Assembly: GCA_916700875.1 (NCBI GenBank)
Contig: CAKAKS010000068.1
Span: 27,497,253-27,561,252 of the forward strand
Direction of reading: 5' to 3'
DNA: 64,000 nucleotides
Source of the DNA: Sebastes aleutianus
Taxonomy: Eukaryota > Chordata > Actinopteri > Perciformes > Sebastidae
How positions within the stretch are numbered: position 1 is the first letter of the stretch; each line of letters starts with the position of its first letter. Below, piece after piece: positions 13,901 through 24,175 of this stretch. Below the pieces are notes generated by a model. That model worked only from the letters and a program-made list of their open reading frames with translations. It had not been told where the DNA came from and searched no databases. The translations under genes and the position numbers were made by a program.

Positions 13901-16900
13901 CGTACTCGTCTTCATTTCCTCATTTTCATGTCCCTTTGTTACTTTGTTCTTTGTCTGACCTCCTCTCCCTTGAATATCTCCTGATACCTTCATTTATCTG
14001 CAGTTATATCTCTGTATTATGTCTCTTCATCGCTGCAATCTTTCCGTTCTTCTCTTCTCACGTCTGTTGTTCCCTTGTTTCTCTCACTAATTATTCAACC
14101 TTATTATATTTCTCATGTGTTATTGTTCATTAATTATTATTCATTTTCACTTTCTCTGCATCTCACATAGGGGAATGGCATAGGGTAAAAAAAAAATGTA
14201 ACATAGATATACAGTAAAGATCACCATGAAACTTCCCCAGTTGATTACTTACATTAAGAGATTTTTTTCTTTTCTTTCCACTGGTCTGAAAGATGTTATG
14301 GAAGCAAAATAGCCCAAAATCTCAAAATTGACCAATGCATGAAAAACAATGTTTTTGCCTGGGGTGCTTTTGCCCATTGTTATCGCCTCTCCTGGTTTAA
14401 ATTATTTGACTCTGTCAGTCACTTGAAGAACATATTCATGTTTCAGTCTGTAGTAGTTTTTGTCTTTTTGCCCTCAAGACAACTTCTCAAGTGTGAATCC
14501 TTTTCCTTCTCACTGTCTGCCTCAGGTCAGCCCTCCAGTCGCTCCACAAAGCGAGCGAGGTGGCCCGCTGCCATAACTACTACCCGGGAAGCCTGTTCCT
14601 GACCTGGGTCAGCTACTACCAGAGCAGGGTCTCATCCAACCAGATCTGCGTCAATGAGTGGAACGCCATGCAAGACGTCGAGTCCCACCGTGCCAATTCA
14701 CCCGTTCTCTTCACAGACCTGTGAGTAGAGACCACATGACTGCACACACACATTACGCAAATCCACACACTGATGATCTGGAATATTGTTTGGTTTGTGT
14801 GGCGTTCCAGACAGGGAGTCTTTTCAGTTTGTATGCCGTAGAGTAGCACAGCTCTCATTGATGTGTAGTGCAAAATTCCTATGGAGTGAGTACACTGCTC
14901 TGAAATGTTCAAATCAAAGGATGTGTTGAATGGACAACAAACACTGCATTTCATTCAACAGGTTATAATACATTAACTTAATAATATATAATGCATAAAC
15001 TAATTCTGCTCCAATAGTTGCTTTTGGCCAACAGTTGCTGTAGTTTCCTTTTTCCTAATAATTAGCATTTTGCAAACAAAAGCGGATGTAAAAAGTAACT
15101 AAAAGTAAAAGGTAGTAGGTATTAGTAGTAGTAGTATCTCCCGATTTGATACTATCGTGATGGGAAAAAGTTGAATCATACACTTCTGGCGACTTTTACT
15201 TTGGAAAATCTCTAAATTGACAGAGTAAAAGTGTTTGATTTTCAGCATGTGTGTAGTCAGAGATATCCTGAAGTCAAATATATCAGTCATTGTCAGGAAT
15301 ATGAAGCAGTGTGTTTTTATACCTCCGAAAGCATTCAGAAATGTAGTTATTTCAAGGTACAAATATGGAACTTTTACTTGGGAATATCTCTAAATTGATA
15401 CAGTAAAAATGCTTGATTTTGCGTCTGAATGTATGTACGATTTCAAAATCGCGATACACAGGTGAATTGATTTTTACCCTCCACCACTAGTAGATATAGC
15501 CACTACTTTCTGTTAGAAATAGGATGGTCACACCTTCACAACAGCATTGCATTATCTCTTCTCACATGCAGAGAGTGTTGCTACACCTCTACAGCAGAGT
15601 ACTATCAGTCTTCAGAGCCCTAGACTCTGGAGCTGCTGGGGTCACGTGCTGTCTGTAACCTCTCAGGGTCACAAGAAGCAACACAGAGAGGCACAAACAA
15701 AAACAAAAGCACTCATGGCACGGTAGCAAATGCTGAACTGTGTTCAATTAGACACATGCTGATACACAAACGCATCAAATCTTTGTGACGGAGTTGTGAA
15801 GAGATCCACAAGGGAGTGTAGAAAGTGCATGGAATGACAGCTGGATTTATGTCTTTACTTATACCAGGGAAATTCCCCTCTCTGCTGCTTAGTCACGTGT
15901 CTCGCTACCTATATTGAGCGTCTGTCTTTCTCACACACACACACACACTTCAGAGATCCTCCAGTGTCCAAAATAGCTGAGGCTTTAGCCGGCTTGATTT
16001 ACGTTTGGAAAAATGGAAAGACAGACAAATAGGTAGACCAACAGAGGGACGGACAGAAGCAGGTGGTCGGCAGAGAGAAGGAGGTAGAGGATGGGGGTGT
16101 TAGCGGGGATTAAAGAAGATATACTGCTGCTGCATGCACCTGATGCCCCTGGATGGAGAGGACAAAGAAGTGTGGACAGAAAGAGAAATCAAGGTCCACT
16201 TAAAACTTGACAGACAAGAAACACCCACATTTACTGTCTGCACTGAAACAGAAATAACTTAACAGACTCTCCCTTCGGAGCAGGTGTGTTTGCACTTGAG
16301 TGCCCTCATAATTTAATATTTACCACCCACGTTTTATGAGCTCCAATACACACATTAATAGCACGTAAAGTCCCTGTTTGTTGCCCAGCACAGGGTGACT
16401 CCCAAAGTTACATGACCTGCCAGTGTTTGTTGACATGGCAGCTCATTGGATGAGAAGTTCAGATAGCAGGAAGTAGTTTGATCTTGGCATGGTTTTGTGT
16501 CTGCGTGATTAATGGAGGTTACCGTGAATTCCCGTAGGTTACTCCTCTATCAGCGATTCAAGGAAGTGACATAAAATTTCCATTCTTCAGTTACTCATTA
16601 GCCCCGTTCCTTGTCGTCATACATGTGTACTTTTATTTCTGTGTTTCCCTGACCAGCCATCACTCCCTCAGGCTGTCGGTAGGCAAGTCGAGGCTTGTTT
16701 TGAGGTTAAAGTTTTAGTGGATGTTGGTAACTAACCTATATTTGTTGGCAGGAGTGACTAGGTTCTCTTCCTCTTAACCCTGTGGACTCATTCTCTAGGG
16801 GTCAGTAAGACCTTCAGCATTGAGGTAAACAAGCTGACTGTTTCCGATTCTCCAACACAGATGGATGCTTTTAAAGGGATAGTTCAGGTGTTTTGAAGTG

Positions 16901-19900
16901 GGGTTATATGAGGTACTTATCCATAGTCAGTGTATTACCTACAGTAGCAGACAGGAGTTACCGCACAGAACCAAAGCAAGGTGCTGCTGTGGACAGGGCC
17001 GTCAGCAAAACGTATTTTAGCCACCTAAAAGAAAGGCTCACCTAAATAATTCAATGTGAGTTTAAGTGTACGCTATATTTAGAATATTTTCACTGCTTTA
17101 CCTTGCCGTGTGAGACTGACTCCATTGAAAAAAAATAGTAACTTTACCTCACAGAACACAGGAGTTGCTAGTCTACCGCTGCCTCGATCGGTTAGTTTGT
17201 AAATATTGTAAATATAGCGTACACTTCAACTGATATTGATTTTTTTTAGGTGGGCCTTTCTTTTAGGTGGCTAAAATACGTTTTGCTGCTGGCCCCGTCC
17301 ACAGCAGTACATTGCTTTGCTCCTGTGTCGGTACTCCTGTCTGCTTCTCCAAACTGGAGGTGTGCCGACCATCATCTACTGTAGGTAATACACTGACTAC
17401 TGTGACTACTATAAGTACCTCATACAACCCCACTTCAAAACACCAAACCATCCCTTTAAGTCTGCCGTTACACACCAGTGGCTATCACAATGCCCCTCTT
17501 TGTGTCTGCTGACCCACACTGCTGTGTACTGTTACCGTGAGGATCCACTTAGAAGCAAAATAAGACAAAACTAGACAATGTAAGAAGGAGTATCTAGGAG
17601 ACAAACTGAGCTCTTCTCTCCAGAGAGGTAATTAGGCCACTTGTTGGTATCATCAGTGTGACGTCCAAAGGCTAAATGTGTCCCCCAGCATTGTGGTTAG
17701 AAACAGAGCCAGGCACAACAACAGGCGTACTCCACAAGGGGACTTTGTTGTGGATCTCCGACTGTCCAGATTTTCTGTTCCCTCTCCAGTTTCTGAGAAT
17801 CAGACAAAGTCGTAATTCTCTCGTGGAACAAGTAATCTCATTGAGAGTATCGTGAAATTTAATCAATGAACAGAAGGAAAGTGTTGTTGCTGTGGAGGTG
17901 GTTCTTTGTGTCCAAAAGTGTATTTTTTTCTTTCAGGCTAAGAGAAAATGTGTTATGTTATTTTTTCATAAAGGTGTTTGTGTCTATATGTGCAGGCCCA
18001 CAGAGAGAGAGCGCACAGAGAGGCTCATCAAGACGCGTCTCAGAGAGATCATGATGCAGAAAGACCTGGAGAACGTCACCTGTAAGGAGGTAAGAGGCAC
18101 ATAGATGAACACGGTGATGTATACAGTTACATCTTGGTTTTGCAAATGCAGCTGTACTTGTTAAGATATCTAAGTGCCAATTTTCACTATGGTACCAGAT
18201 CCGAACAGAGCTGGAGATGCAGATGGTGTGTAACCTGAGGGAGTTTAAGGAGTTCATAGACAACGAGATGATCGTCATCCTGGGACAGATGGACAGCCCC
18301 ACTGAAATCTTTGAACACGTCTATCTGGTAAGAACCTGTGAGCCATGTGGTCTGAGTTTGATTTAGACAAGACAATATTTATTTATTTACCTGGAATTTA
18401 GTAGATACAGTTATGTGTTGAATATATTTGTGTACACTTTTGTATTGACGGGACTTGTGATGTCTGCAGGGCTCGGAGTGGAACGCCTCCAACCTGGATG
18501 AGCTGCAGAACAGCGGGTAAGAGATCAGTCAAAGGCACACTCACTAATATCACTGTCTGATTTTTAATAAATCACTAATTGAAGTTGATTGAAATGAGAG
18601 AATCCATTACCTCTGCATCAGGGTATTGCTACAAAGGTTCATACTAGGGATGTCACCAGAAATGTAGTAGTCCATACCAGTGAAATTCCACGATTATCGT
18701 TACCCAATTCGATACCACGGTTACCAGTTTTTTGTGAATTTATTATTAATCCCTGATGATCCACCTCAAGTTTCTCACCAAAAACTCAAATTTTACATTA
18801 CATTTGAACTTGTCATGATAACGTTATAATTTGCCTTAGCTCAGTTCTCATTTTTGAATAGAGCTTGAACTCATCATAATGTAACCCAATGGAATCTCAA
18901 TATGTTAGCTTCGTTATTTAGCCAAACAGGAGCTAAACAGCTAACATTAACTAGCTCTCCTCCTGCAGATTTCGACACAGATTTGTTATTCACAGTGTAG
19001 TGTTATCAGGGAAATTTTCTATCGTCCCTGGTACGACGGGAAACCATTAATCTCGTGCCCTCATCGGCAGTACGTACAGTAACAGCTGAACGTTTTTTCA
19101 GTTCTTTCGAGCCACCTGTTACTTGCATTGAACTCTAAATTAGTTTGCAGCGATGTCTCTGACCCTGTGTGGTATTAGCTAATCATTCATCATCTGAATA
19201 ACGAAGTATTAATTGATGACAGTTTTATCATGCCTCTGATTGGCAACAGTATTCTCGTGGCCGTTCGTACCATTCTCATGAACACGATATCTCAGGAACG
19301 CCTGGAGGTAATTTTCTCAAATTTGGCAAAAACATCCACTTGGACTCAAAATTGAACTGATTAGAATTTGGTGGTCAAAGTCACTGTGACCTCACAAAAC
19401 ACACTTTTAGCCATAACTCAAGAAATCATATGCCAATTATGACAATTTCACACACACGTCTAATGAGATAAAATGATCAAGTGGTGACATTTTGGACAGA
19501 GATGGATGTAAACTGCAACTTCACTGGTTAGCGAAGGCATACGGTAATTCTAGTTGAAATTAAAAGGTCAGCAAGTTAACCTTTTTGTCTCTTATGTAGG
19601 GTGCACTACATCCTGAACGTGACCAGGGAGATAGACAACTTCTTCCCGGGGACGTTTGAGTACCACAACATCAGAGTGTACGACGAAGAGGCCACCAACC
19701 TGCTGGAGTACTGGAACGAGACCTTCAAGTTCATCACCAAAGCCAAGTAAGCTTAAACACACACAAGCTCATTAAGTTCTCCTTGAGTTCTCAATCTTGT
19801 AATGCAACTCACTTTCTCTCTTATCTGTCTCTGTCTCTCTTTTAGGAAAGCTGGTGCTAAGTGTCTGGTTCACTGTAAAATGGGTGTGAGTCGCTCCGCC

Positions 19901-22900
19901 TCCACAGTGATCGCCTACGCCATGAAGGAGTACGGCTGGGACCTGGACACTGCCTTTGACTATGTTAAAGAGAAACGGGCCGTCACCAAACCAAACCCTT
20001 CCTTCATGAAACAGCTGGAGGAGTATCAGGGAATTCTGCTGGCCAGGTGTGCTTTCATGTAGAAACATCTGTACTAGGGCTAACAATATGCACGTTCTTT
20101 AGGGAGCATTTTGTTTCTAACAAACTTGTTTTTCTTTGTTTCCACAGCAAACAAAGGCATAATAAGCTATGGCGCTCACACTCTGACAGCGACCTATCAG
20201 ATCGCCCCGAGTCCATGTGTAAAGCTTCGTCTCACTCTCTGGGCCGCTCCGACTCTCACAACAACAACACTTCCTCCCCCTCCTTACATCACTTCCTGGG
20301 TGTGGCTGTGCTGCAAGCGCTTGGTGCTGAACACGAAGACTCTGCCAAATCAACCGCCACCCACACCTGTGACTCACACTCCGACTCCAACAGTGTGTGT
20401 GACTCACCGGGTCAGGAGGAGGTCGGATCGGATTGCGGAGACCCCCTCCTGCTTCCTCTCCCCAGTCCCCAAGCAGCCACTGTGGTCCCAGAGGAAAGAC
20501 TGGACAATTCAGCGAGTGTGGTCGTCACTGTGCCTGTTGCTCTACCCCACCCTCCACCATCACTCCACATCTTACCCCCTACTCCTGAACTCCAGCGTGC
20601 TCACGGGGGTCCTCCCACACATCTGTCCATTTCAGTGCCCAAACACAAACCGGTGGAGCTGTCCCTCAATTTGCCTGAGCGAAACAGCTCAGAAGAAATC
20701 TCTCCTCTCACTCCGGGATCCACTGACTCAGACACAATAGACCAATCATTGTCAGATTTACCGAGTGACAAACACAGCCCCCTCAGTCCTGGGAATATCA
20801 CTCCCCTCCCCCTGGTTCTTCCTCTTGGTGCCAGCGATGACAACAACAACCCCAGCGAGTTACAGATAGACAGCGCCTTGGGTGGCCGCGGCGATGCTGA
20901 CGGGTCGTCCAACCACAGCGCAGACAGCATCGACTTCTTCAGCGCCAGGGAAAAGTTTCTGGGCCTGGCCCAAGATGGCAAAACCCGGACACTTTCTGAG
21001 CAGGCACAACAAAGGACACCTCTGTCACTCGAGGAAAGCGAAGAAACTGAGGCTAAGGAGGAAGAGGAGCAAGGATACGGGACTAGTCAGGTACAGGTTC
21101 ATTCAGCTTCATCACACTGCTTCTGTCTGCGTATTAGTTTTCCATGAAAAAGGTGCCCCAGTCTGCTCATACAGCTGTCACAGCAGCATCATATTAATAT
21201 TATGCATATTAAATTCAAGAGGGTCACAACCATGCAGCTGCAAAAGAGATATATATATTTTGCATTGTGGTATTATTTTAGCCAAACTTTACTGTTGCCT
21301 GTAGAGATACAGTTTTACTAACACAATAGTCTGTGACGTAAGCAGCAGATATCTGGTCTAAAACATCATAACATATTTTAAAAATGCATTAAAACCTGTG
21401 AATATTTAACATAAGCACTGCACACCCCCACATTTACAGTGTAACTGTTATTTTTTGGGTCATATTCACAGATTCACAGATTGAAACGACACCTAAACTA
21501 AGACTAGACATTTACTAAATTTTCACTTTTCAACCTTGAATAACCTTAATCTAAACTAAACGTCTACAGACAAATAGACGTATAATATACATCTATTAAA
21601 CATATTTTCAATATCAAATTGCTCAGTGGGGAAAGACTTAAAGGTAGCAAATGAAACTGAGTCAATAACACAGATTCCACACTAAATCTGCATTAATCAT
21701 AGTGACACCTGCTGGAAGATGAGAGAATAGTCCAGATAATAAAGGCACACGTGTCACTTATTTGTCTCTTATTTTCTATCACACTATCCAAACAATTATG
21801 TTTTATGTATAGTTTAAAAAGTTACACAATGATTCATAATAAATGTCACAAATACACACACTACTGAAACAACACAGGATTAATATTATCTGTATATGTC
21901 TCTCTTGCTCTCTTTCAGGAGTCTCCAGAATCTGAAGACAGCGTTGACAAAGACAGCCCTGATCGCACTCATCATGACAACGGAGTTTCAGTTCGCCACA
22001 TCGTCACAGAGATTGAAGCCATATGCCACCCCGCCTCCTGCCTTCCTACCCCTTCCTCGTCCTCTTCCTCTTCGTCGCTCCCTCCATCCTCCCACAGCCC
22101 CCAGCTCATCCGACCGGAGCATCAGATGGAGGCAGAGACTCCTGAAGTCACGCACGGCTCTCTAACTCCACCTTCCCACCCGCAGTCTCCCTCCATGCTG
22201 CCGTGCGATTGGCCTGCAGGCTCCGTGCGGCGAGCAACCGAGCAGCTGGAGCAGAAGCTGAGGCAGGAAATGGAGATGGCTACGTCTCAGCGATCGCCTC
22301 TGCATTCCCCCAGCGGTGAGCAACCTCCTGTCAGACTGTCCCTGTGTCCCCTGAGCACTGAACATCCTCCCCTTCGCTCGCCTCAGGACTGCACAGAACA
22401 AAGGATCACTCAGGGAGAGATCACGGCTGTATCTGCTGAGTCCAAAGATGTAGAAAAGCACACAGGGTCACAAACAGAGCTGAACTCCTCAGGCACAGAC
22501 AACCTCCCAGACCCTTCATGCTCCCCCGACTCAAATATCAGCCAAGACTCTGGTGCTATACCTCTCATTGTGCCCACATCCATAGATAGCCATATGCTGA
22601 CATCAGAAGAATCATCTCTAGATACCTCAGCCCAGTCCCAAAGACAGAGTCAGCTCCACAGCCAAACCCAGCAGCCCCAGGCCTGTTCAAACCAAATAAC
22701 TGTGGATGGGGCGACAGTGCAGGCGTCAGACACAGATGAGAGGCTGGAGTCCAGTTCCCAGAGCAGGGGAGGGGTCTGTGGCCCCGGCTGTGACGCCGAA
22801 AACAGGCTGGCCCGTGGCAGCCAGGAGCTGGAGAGGATTCAGCAGACGCTGAGCGAGCTGCAGGCTTTCCTCCACGAGGGCATCAGCCTCGAGACGACAG

Positions 22901-23577
22901 ACAGCCAAGAGCAGGAACTGGGGCAGCCTCAGGGCCTGAGAGACGTTATGGACACAGAGCCAGGACCTTGCAAAGGGTTGAGTTCTGAACAGATCCCTCC
23001 ATGCCTGAAAGTAGGGCAGCGGCTCAGAGAGAGACAAGAGGGGAAGAGTTTCCTGGAGCCGATAGTGTGGCACAGAGCCATGGAGCTCGAGGCTCGCATC
23101 CGCCAGGCGGGCCTCACTCCCCCGTCTCTCATGAAGAGGTCGGCCTCCTTAGCTAAACTGGACTGTCTGGAGCTGTCAGCTAATGACCTCAGCGACTTGG
23201 ACCTGAGGCCACACACCAGGACGACATCATCACACTCCCAGGACTCTTTCTCCATGTCCACATGTCACCCCGACGACACCTGGAAGAAGCAGAAAGTGTT
23301 GGCTGGAAACAATTGCGTTGTAAAGACAGGTTTGTCCCAAGGCGGCAGGGACGAGTCATCCTCGTCCCCGTCCCTCTGCTTCTCCTCCTCCTCCTCCTCC
23401 ATCCCTCATCGTTGTCCAAAAGAGGACACAGACGTGAGGGAGGAGCCGGACGGCGGCGGGAGCGGCGCGGCCACTCCAACACGTCAGCAGGGGAGAGGAC
23501 ACTCATCGAGACGTTCTCGCAAAGGCTCTGCTGAGAAAAAGCAGCGAGCCGTCACTGTGCTATACAATACCATGTAA
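1844..23577 (+). CDS. ssh2: Slingshot protein phosphatase 2 (cofilin phosphatase), complete, 14 coding exons
   Basis: Joined exons: 1844-1971, 11798-11910, 12513-12577, 12878-12999, 13362-13427, 13607-13672, 14526-14720, 17996-18089, 18199-18327, 18470-18516, 19600-19746, 19846-20046, 20148-21090, 21919-23577. The 3,975 nt keep one frame and give 1,324 residues (human SSH2 is about 1,420). Seen: SSH N-terminal region (about 43-245), DEK_C-like segment (about 260-320), dual-specificity phosphatase domain (about 325-460) with HCKMGVSR (catalytic Cys401, Arg407) and VYDEE (candidate acid Asp370). The tail has KLWRSHSDSDLSD, IDFFSA (about 719-724), GSVRRATEQLEQKLRQE (from about 873), KRSASLAKL (about 1178-1186, resembling the 14-3-3/phospho-Ser motif of SSH1) and a terminal YNTM. 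These tail motifs match SSH2 rather than SSH1 or SSH3. Family knowledge: SSH removes the Ser3 phosphate from cofilin/ADF, binds F-actin and promotes filament turnover in the cytoplasm. Whether this is the teleost 2a or 2b copy cannot be told. All introns are GT-AG. Confidence 0.97.
2071..2465. repeat. AT-rich minisatellite between direct repeats
   Basis: Diverged units built on ATTAAATAAAGATAT fill about 2165-2345. On both sides sits the same segment (GGGACAGACAGTA ... ACACATGATCATAATTATCA ... CTGTCTGTATTTGAATT) at 2071-2155 and about 2384-2465, so the array is framed by direct repeats roughly 313 bases apart. Confidence 0.8.
3108..3948. mobile_element. TTAA-flanked MITE (family A) interrupted by a nested element
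   Basis: Both edges are TTAA, with inverted ends AGGAACAGTGTGTAGCATTT and AGGGACAGCATGTAGGATTT. A family B element is inserted at about 3521-3810. TTAA duplication is the hallmark of piggyBac-type transposition; assignment to that superfamily is inferred. Related pieces are at 32980-33150, 48471-48615 and 58555-58761. Confidence 0.75.
3521..3810. mobile_element. Dispersed element family B, copy 1 (nested)
   Basis: It starts CCATAGACTGTATATAAG and ends near CAGACCCGGAGG. The start, a middle part (TGCAACCAGAGGA) and the end match copies at 5542-6109 and 50663-50910. On the - strand it carries CCAAT (3572-3568), TGACGTCA (3557-3564) and TATATA (3536-3531). Confidence 0.75.
5542..6109. mobile_element. 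Dispersed element family B, copy 2 (longest)
   Basis: Same start (AGACTGTATTTAAGAAGTGG) and end (CAGACCCGGAGGTTGCCC) as copies 1 and 3, but about twice as long, so the others look internally deleted. Its CRE is changed to TTACGTCA and its TATA to TATTTA. No transposase frame. Confidence 0.75.
6538..6958 (-). mobile_element. hAT-like element, inverted relative of the 105-1133 copy
   Basis: Read on the - strand it begins TAGGGCTGTGTTGG and shares CTGTAAGCAAGGC, a TTTTAGGAAAAC stretch and the end AACATAATATTGTGATACTC with the element at 105-1133. It is shorter, and the flanking 8-mers agree only partly. Confidence 0.65.
7864..8521. mobile_element. Inverted-repeat DNA element (family C)
   Basis: Left end TAGCTGTGTTTCCATTCA and inverted right end TAGCAGTGTTTCCAGTCA match at 16 of 18 positions. 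It contains no transposase frame. The target duplication is unclear. Confidence 0.65.
8594..8836. mobile_element. hAT-like element fragment ending GCAGCTCTA
   Basis: The stretch ATTAATTGATTAATCATT and the end ATTAATCGACCAATCGCTGC followed by AGCTCTA recall the TAGGGCTGCAAC-ended hAT family common in fish. The left boundary is uncertain. Confidence 0.4.
11798..11910 (+). CDS. ssh2: ssh2 coding exon 2
   Basis: Encodes ISESFLTVKGAALFLPRG, nearly identical to the start of the conserved SSH N-terminal region in human SSH2. The acceptor is CTTCCAG and the donor GTAAAT. It enters in phase 2 and leaves in phase 1. Confidence 0.96.
12513..12577 (+). CDS. ssh2: ssh2 coding exon 3
   Basis: Encodes GDLQKHLQTMFTVLRPEDTI and RL, part of the SSH N-terminal regulatory region. 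The donor is GTCAGT. It ends on a codon boundary. Confidence 0.95.
12878..12999 (+). CDS. ssh2: ssh2 coding exon 4
   Basis: Encodes AVRLESAYPQVTRYMVVVST followed by NGRQDTEESIVLGMDFVSSD, an SSH-family signature. The acceptor is TTGCAG and the donor GTAAGT. Confidence 0.96.
13362..13427 (+). CDS. ssh2: ssh2 coding exon 5
   Basis: Encodes CCSVGLVLPLWSDTLIHLDG, continuing the SSH N-terminal region. The donor GTAAGA follows the Gly-Asp-Gly codons. Phase 2 at both ends. Confidence 0.95.
13607..13672 (+). CDS. ssh2: ssh2 coding exon 6
   Basis: Encodes GFSVSTVNRVHVFKPVSVQA and M; the final Trp codon is split with exon 7. A strong CT-rich polypyrimidine tract precedes the acceptor. Confidence 0.96.
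14526..14720 (+). CDS. ssh2: ssh2 coding exon 7
   Basis: Encodes SALQSLHKASEVARCHNYYP, then GSLFLTWVSYYQSR and VNEWNAMQDVESH. NYYPGSLFLTWVSYY is the SSH2 form; SSH1 has a different stretch here. The donor is GTGAGT. Confidence 0.97.
15195..15430 (+). repeat. Diverged direct duplication in ssh2 intron 7
   Basis: ACTTTTACTTTGGAAAATCT ... GTAAAAGTGTTTGATTTT recurs about 177 bases downstream as ACTTTTACTTGGGAATATCT ... GTAAAAATGCTTGATTTT. The function is unknown. Confidence 0.6.
16871..17459. mobile_element. TTAA-flanked foldback MITE
   Basis: Both edges are TTAA. The arms match for about 45 bases (left AGGGATAGTTCAGGTGTTTT, right inverted AGGGATGGTTTGGTGTTTT, both continuing GAAGTGGGGTT). Further inward, both halves share AAATATAGCGTACACTT-like and GGTGGCTAAAATACG segments in opposite orientation, so the whole element can fold. 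A partial copy is at 62190-62428. Confidence 0.8.
17996..18089 (+). CDS. ssh2: ssh2 coding exon 8
   Basis: Encodes PTERERTERLIKTRLREIMM then QKDLENVTCKE, the first half of the DEK_C-like segment before the phosphatase domain. The donor is GTAAGA. Confidence 0.97.
18199..18327 (+). CDS. ssh2: ssh2 coding exon 9
   Basis: Forty-three whole codons encoding IRTELEMQMVCNLREFKEFI then DNEMIVILGQMDSPTEIFEH. It ends the DEK_C-like segment and enters the phosphatase domain. Splice phases are 0 and 0. Confidence 0.97.
18470..18516 (+). CDS. ssh2: ssh2 coding exon 10
   Basis: A short 47-nt exon encoding GSEWNASNLDELQNS, the beginning of the dual-specificity phosphatase fold. The donor is GTAAGA. Confidence 0.96.
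18650..18990. mobile_element. hAT-like fragment (TAGGGATGTCACC start)
   Basis: It begins TAGGGATGTCACCAGAAATG, like other TAGGG-ended elements in the window (54301, 57600), and continues with degenerate GTTACC/CCACGG pieces. No matching right end was found. Confidence 0.35.
19240..19530 (-). repeat. Dispersed repeat, inverted copy of 34440-34660
   Basis: CACTTGGACTCAAAATTGAA ... TTTGGTGGTCAAAGTCACTG is the reverse complement, with changes, of the segment at 34500-34600 (GTGACCTTTGACCACCAAAA ... TGAGTCCAAGTGGACG). It is a two-copy dispersed family in this window. Confidence 0.75.
19600..19746 (+). CDS. ssh2: ssh2 coding exon 11 (general-acid region)
   Basis: Encodes VHYILNVTREIDNFFPGTFE then YHNIRVYDEEATNLLEYWNE. 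It carries the Asp370 candidate general acid of the phosphatase. The donor is GTAAGC. Confidence 0.97.
19846..20046 (+). CDS. ssh2: ssh2 coding exon 12 (catalytic loop)
   Basis: Encodes the P-loop HCKMGVSRSAS with catalytic Cys401 and Arg407, followed by VIAYAMKEYGWDLD and NPSFMKQLEEYQGILLA. All invariant catalytic residues are intact. Confidence 0.98.
20148..21090 (+). CDS. ssh2: ssh2 coding exon 13 (tail, part 1)
   Basis: A 943-nt exon. It starts with KQRHNKLWRSHSDSDLSD (SSH2 signature) and continues through a long Ser/Pro-rich, probably disordered tail. It contains ADSIDFFSAREKF, which matches a tail motif of human SSH2. It ends on a codon boundary before GTACAG. Confidence 0.96.
21919..23577 (+). 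CDS. ssh2: ssh2 coding exon 14 (tail, part 2, stop)
   Basis: The last 552 codons plus TAA. Conserved islands are VSVRHIVTEIEAI near the start, GSVRRATEQLEQKLRQE, a probable coiled stretch (RGSQELERIQQTLSELQAFL), MKRSASLAKLDCLEL and the terminal YNTM. Serine and proline runs separate them (for example seven Ser codons near 22050-22080 and six near 23385-23400), which are candidates for length variation. Confidence 0.96.
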   Translation, partial: ESPESEDSVDKDSPDRTHHDNGVSVRHIVTEIEAICHPASCLPTPSSSSSSSSLPPSSHSPQLIRPEHQMEAETPEVTHGSLTPPSHPQSPSMLPCDWPAGSVRRATEQLEQKLRQEMEMATSQRSPLHSPSGEQPPVRLSLCPLSTEHPPLRSPQDCTEQRITQGEITAVSAESKDVEKHTGSQTELNSSGTDNLPDPSCSPDSNISQDSGAIPLIVPTSIDSHMLTSEESSLDTSAQSQRQSQLHSQTQQPQACSNQITVDGATVQASDTDERLESSSQSRGGVCGPGCDAENRLARGSQELERIQQTLSELQAFLHEGISLETTDSQEQELGQPQGLRDVMDTEPGPCKGLSSEQIPPCLKVGQRLRERQEGKSFLEPIVWHRAMELEARIRQAGLTPPSLMKRSASLAKLDCLELSANDLSDLDLRPHTRTTSSHSQDSFSMSTCHPDDTWKKQKVLAGNNCVVKTGLSQGGRDESSSSPSLCFSSSSSSIPHRCPKEDTDVREEPDGGGSGAATPTRQQGRGHSSRRSRKGSAEKKQRAVTVLYNTM

Positions 23578-24175
23578 CCTCAGCGCAATGGACTGGAACG
23601 GACACGACTGGAGCAGATGTGCGAGAGAGGCTGCATGATACGTATGAATGTGTAGCAGTTAAACCGGAGCCCTCGTGTAACCTCCGATGTATGTTCAGTG
23701 TGTAAGAACTGAATGAGGAACATATGTTAGCATGTAAACCACTGGATGTGTTGTTTCAACTGGAGTTCAGGTCTGTCTGTACAGTAATGAAATATGAATG
23801 TCCAAACTAAAACTGAACCGGTGCATACTGTATGCACTCCATTATGTCTGTCTCCCTTTTTTTAAACGAAGCGTTTGTTTTCAGTGTCCGTCCCTCACTG
23901 CCTGTTCGGGAGTTTCTAAAACTACAAGAGGGGCTTTTTCTCCAAACATGCACTTTACTGTTTTGATGATTATCTTTTATTTGAAATCTGTTTCTTACCC
24001 CGGGGAGGATTCTTTTGCACTGATCTCAGTCAACGTGTCTCTGTATGCGTGTTTTTGTTTTCAAAATGGATCTTTATCAAGATTTTTAATTGAACCAGAA
24101 CAAAGCTGATATCTTGTTTGTTTTTTTTATTAAATGCTTTAGCAGTAAATAAATATGATGAGTTTGTTTTGACTG
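23578..24175 (+). other. ssh2: ssh2 3' untranslated region
   Basis: Non-coding sequence from the TAA to just past an AATAAA at 24148-24153. A T/G-rich stretch right after the signal (about 24160-24200) fits a cleavage element. The true end is inferred, and longer 3' UTRs are possible. Confidence 0.6.
24148..24153 (+). terminator. Candidate ssh2 polyadenylation signal AATAAA
   Basis: Canonical AATAAA 571 bases after the stop codon, followed by a TG-rich downstream region. It is the best + strand signal in the first 600 bases after ssh2. Confidence 0.6.

Larger units (their letters stand above)
14721..17995 (+). other. ssh2: ssh2 intron 7
   Basis: A 3.3-kb intron without recognisable exons. 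It contains a direct duplication (15195-15430) and a TTAA-flanked foldback element (16871-17459). The other ssh2 introns over 300 bases (11911-12512, 13673-14525, 18517-19599, 21091-21918 and shorter ones) show only pyrimidine tracts and repeat pieces. Confidence 0.8.

Noticed and set aside
13639..14133. 164-codon + strand open frame after ssh2 exon 6
   Set aside because: It runs from exon 6 in the wrong frame into a pyrimidine-rich intron; the true exon ends at the GTAAGC at 13673.
20111..20740. 209-codon + strand frame overlapping ssh2 exon 13
   Set aside because: A shadow of the real reading frame, which joins exactly to exons 12 and 14 and carries SSH2 motifs.
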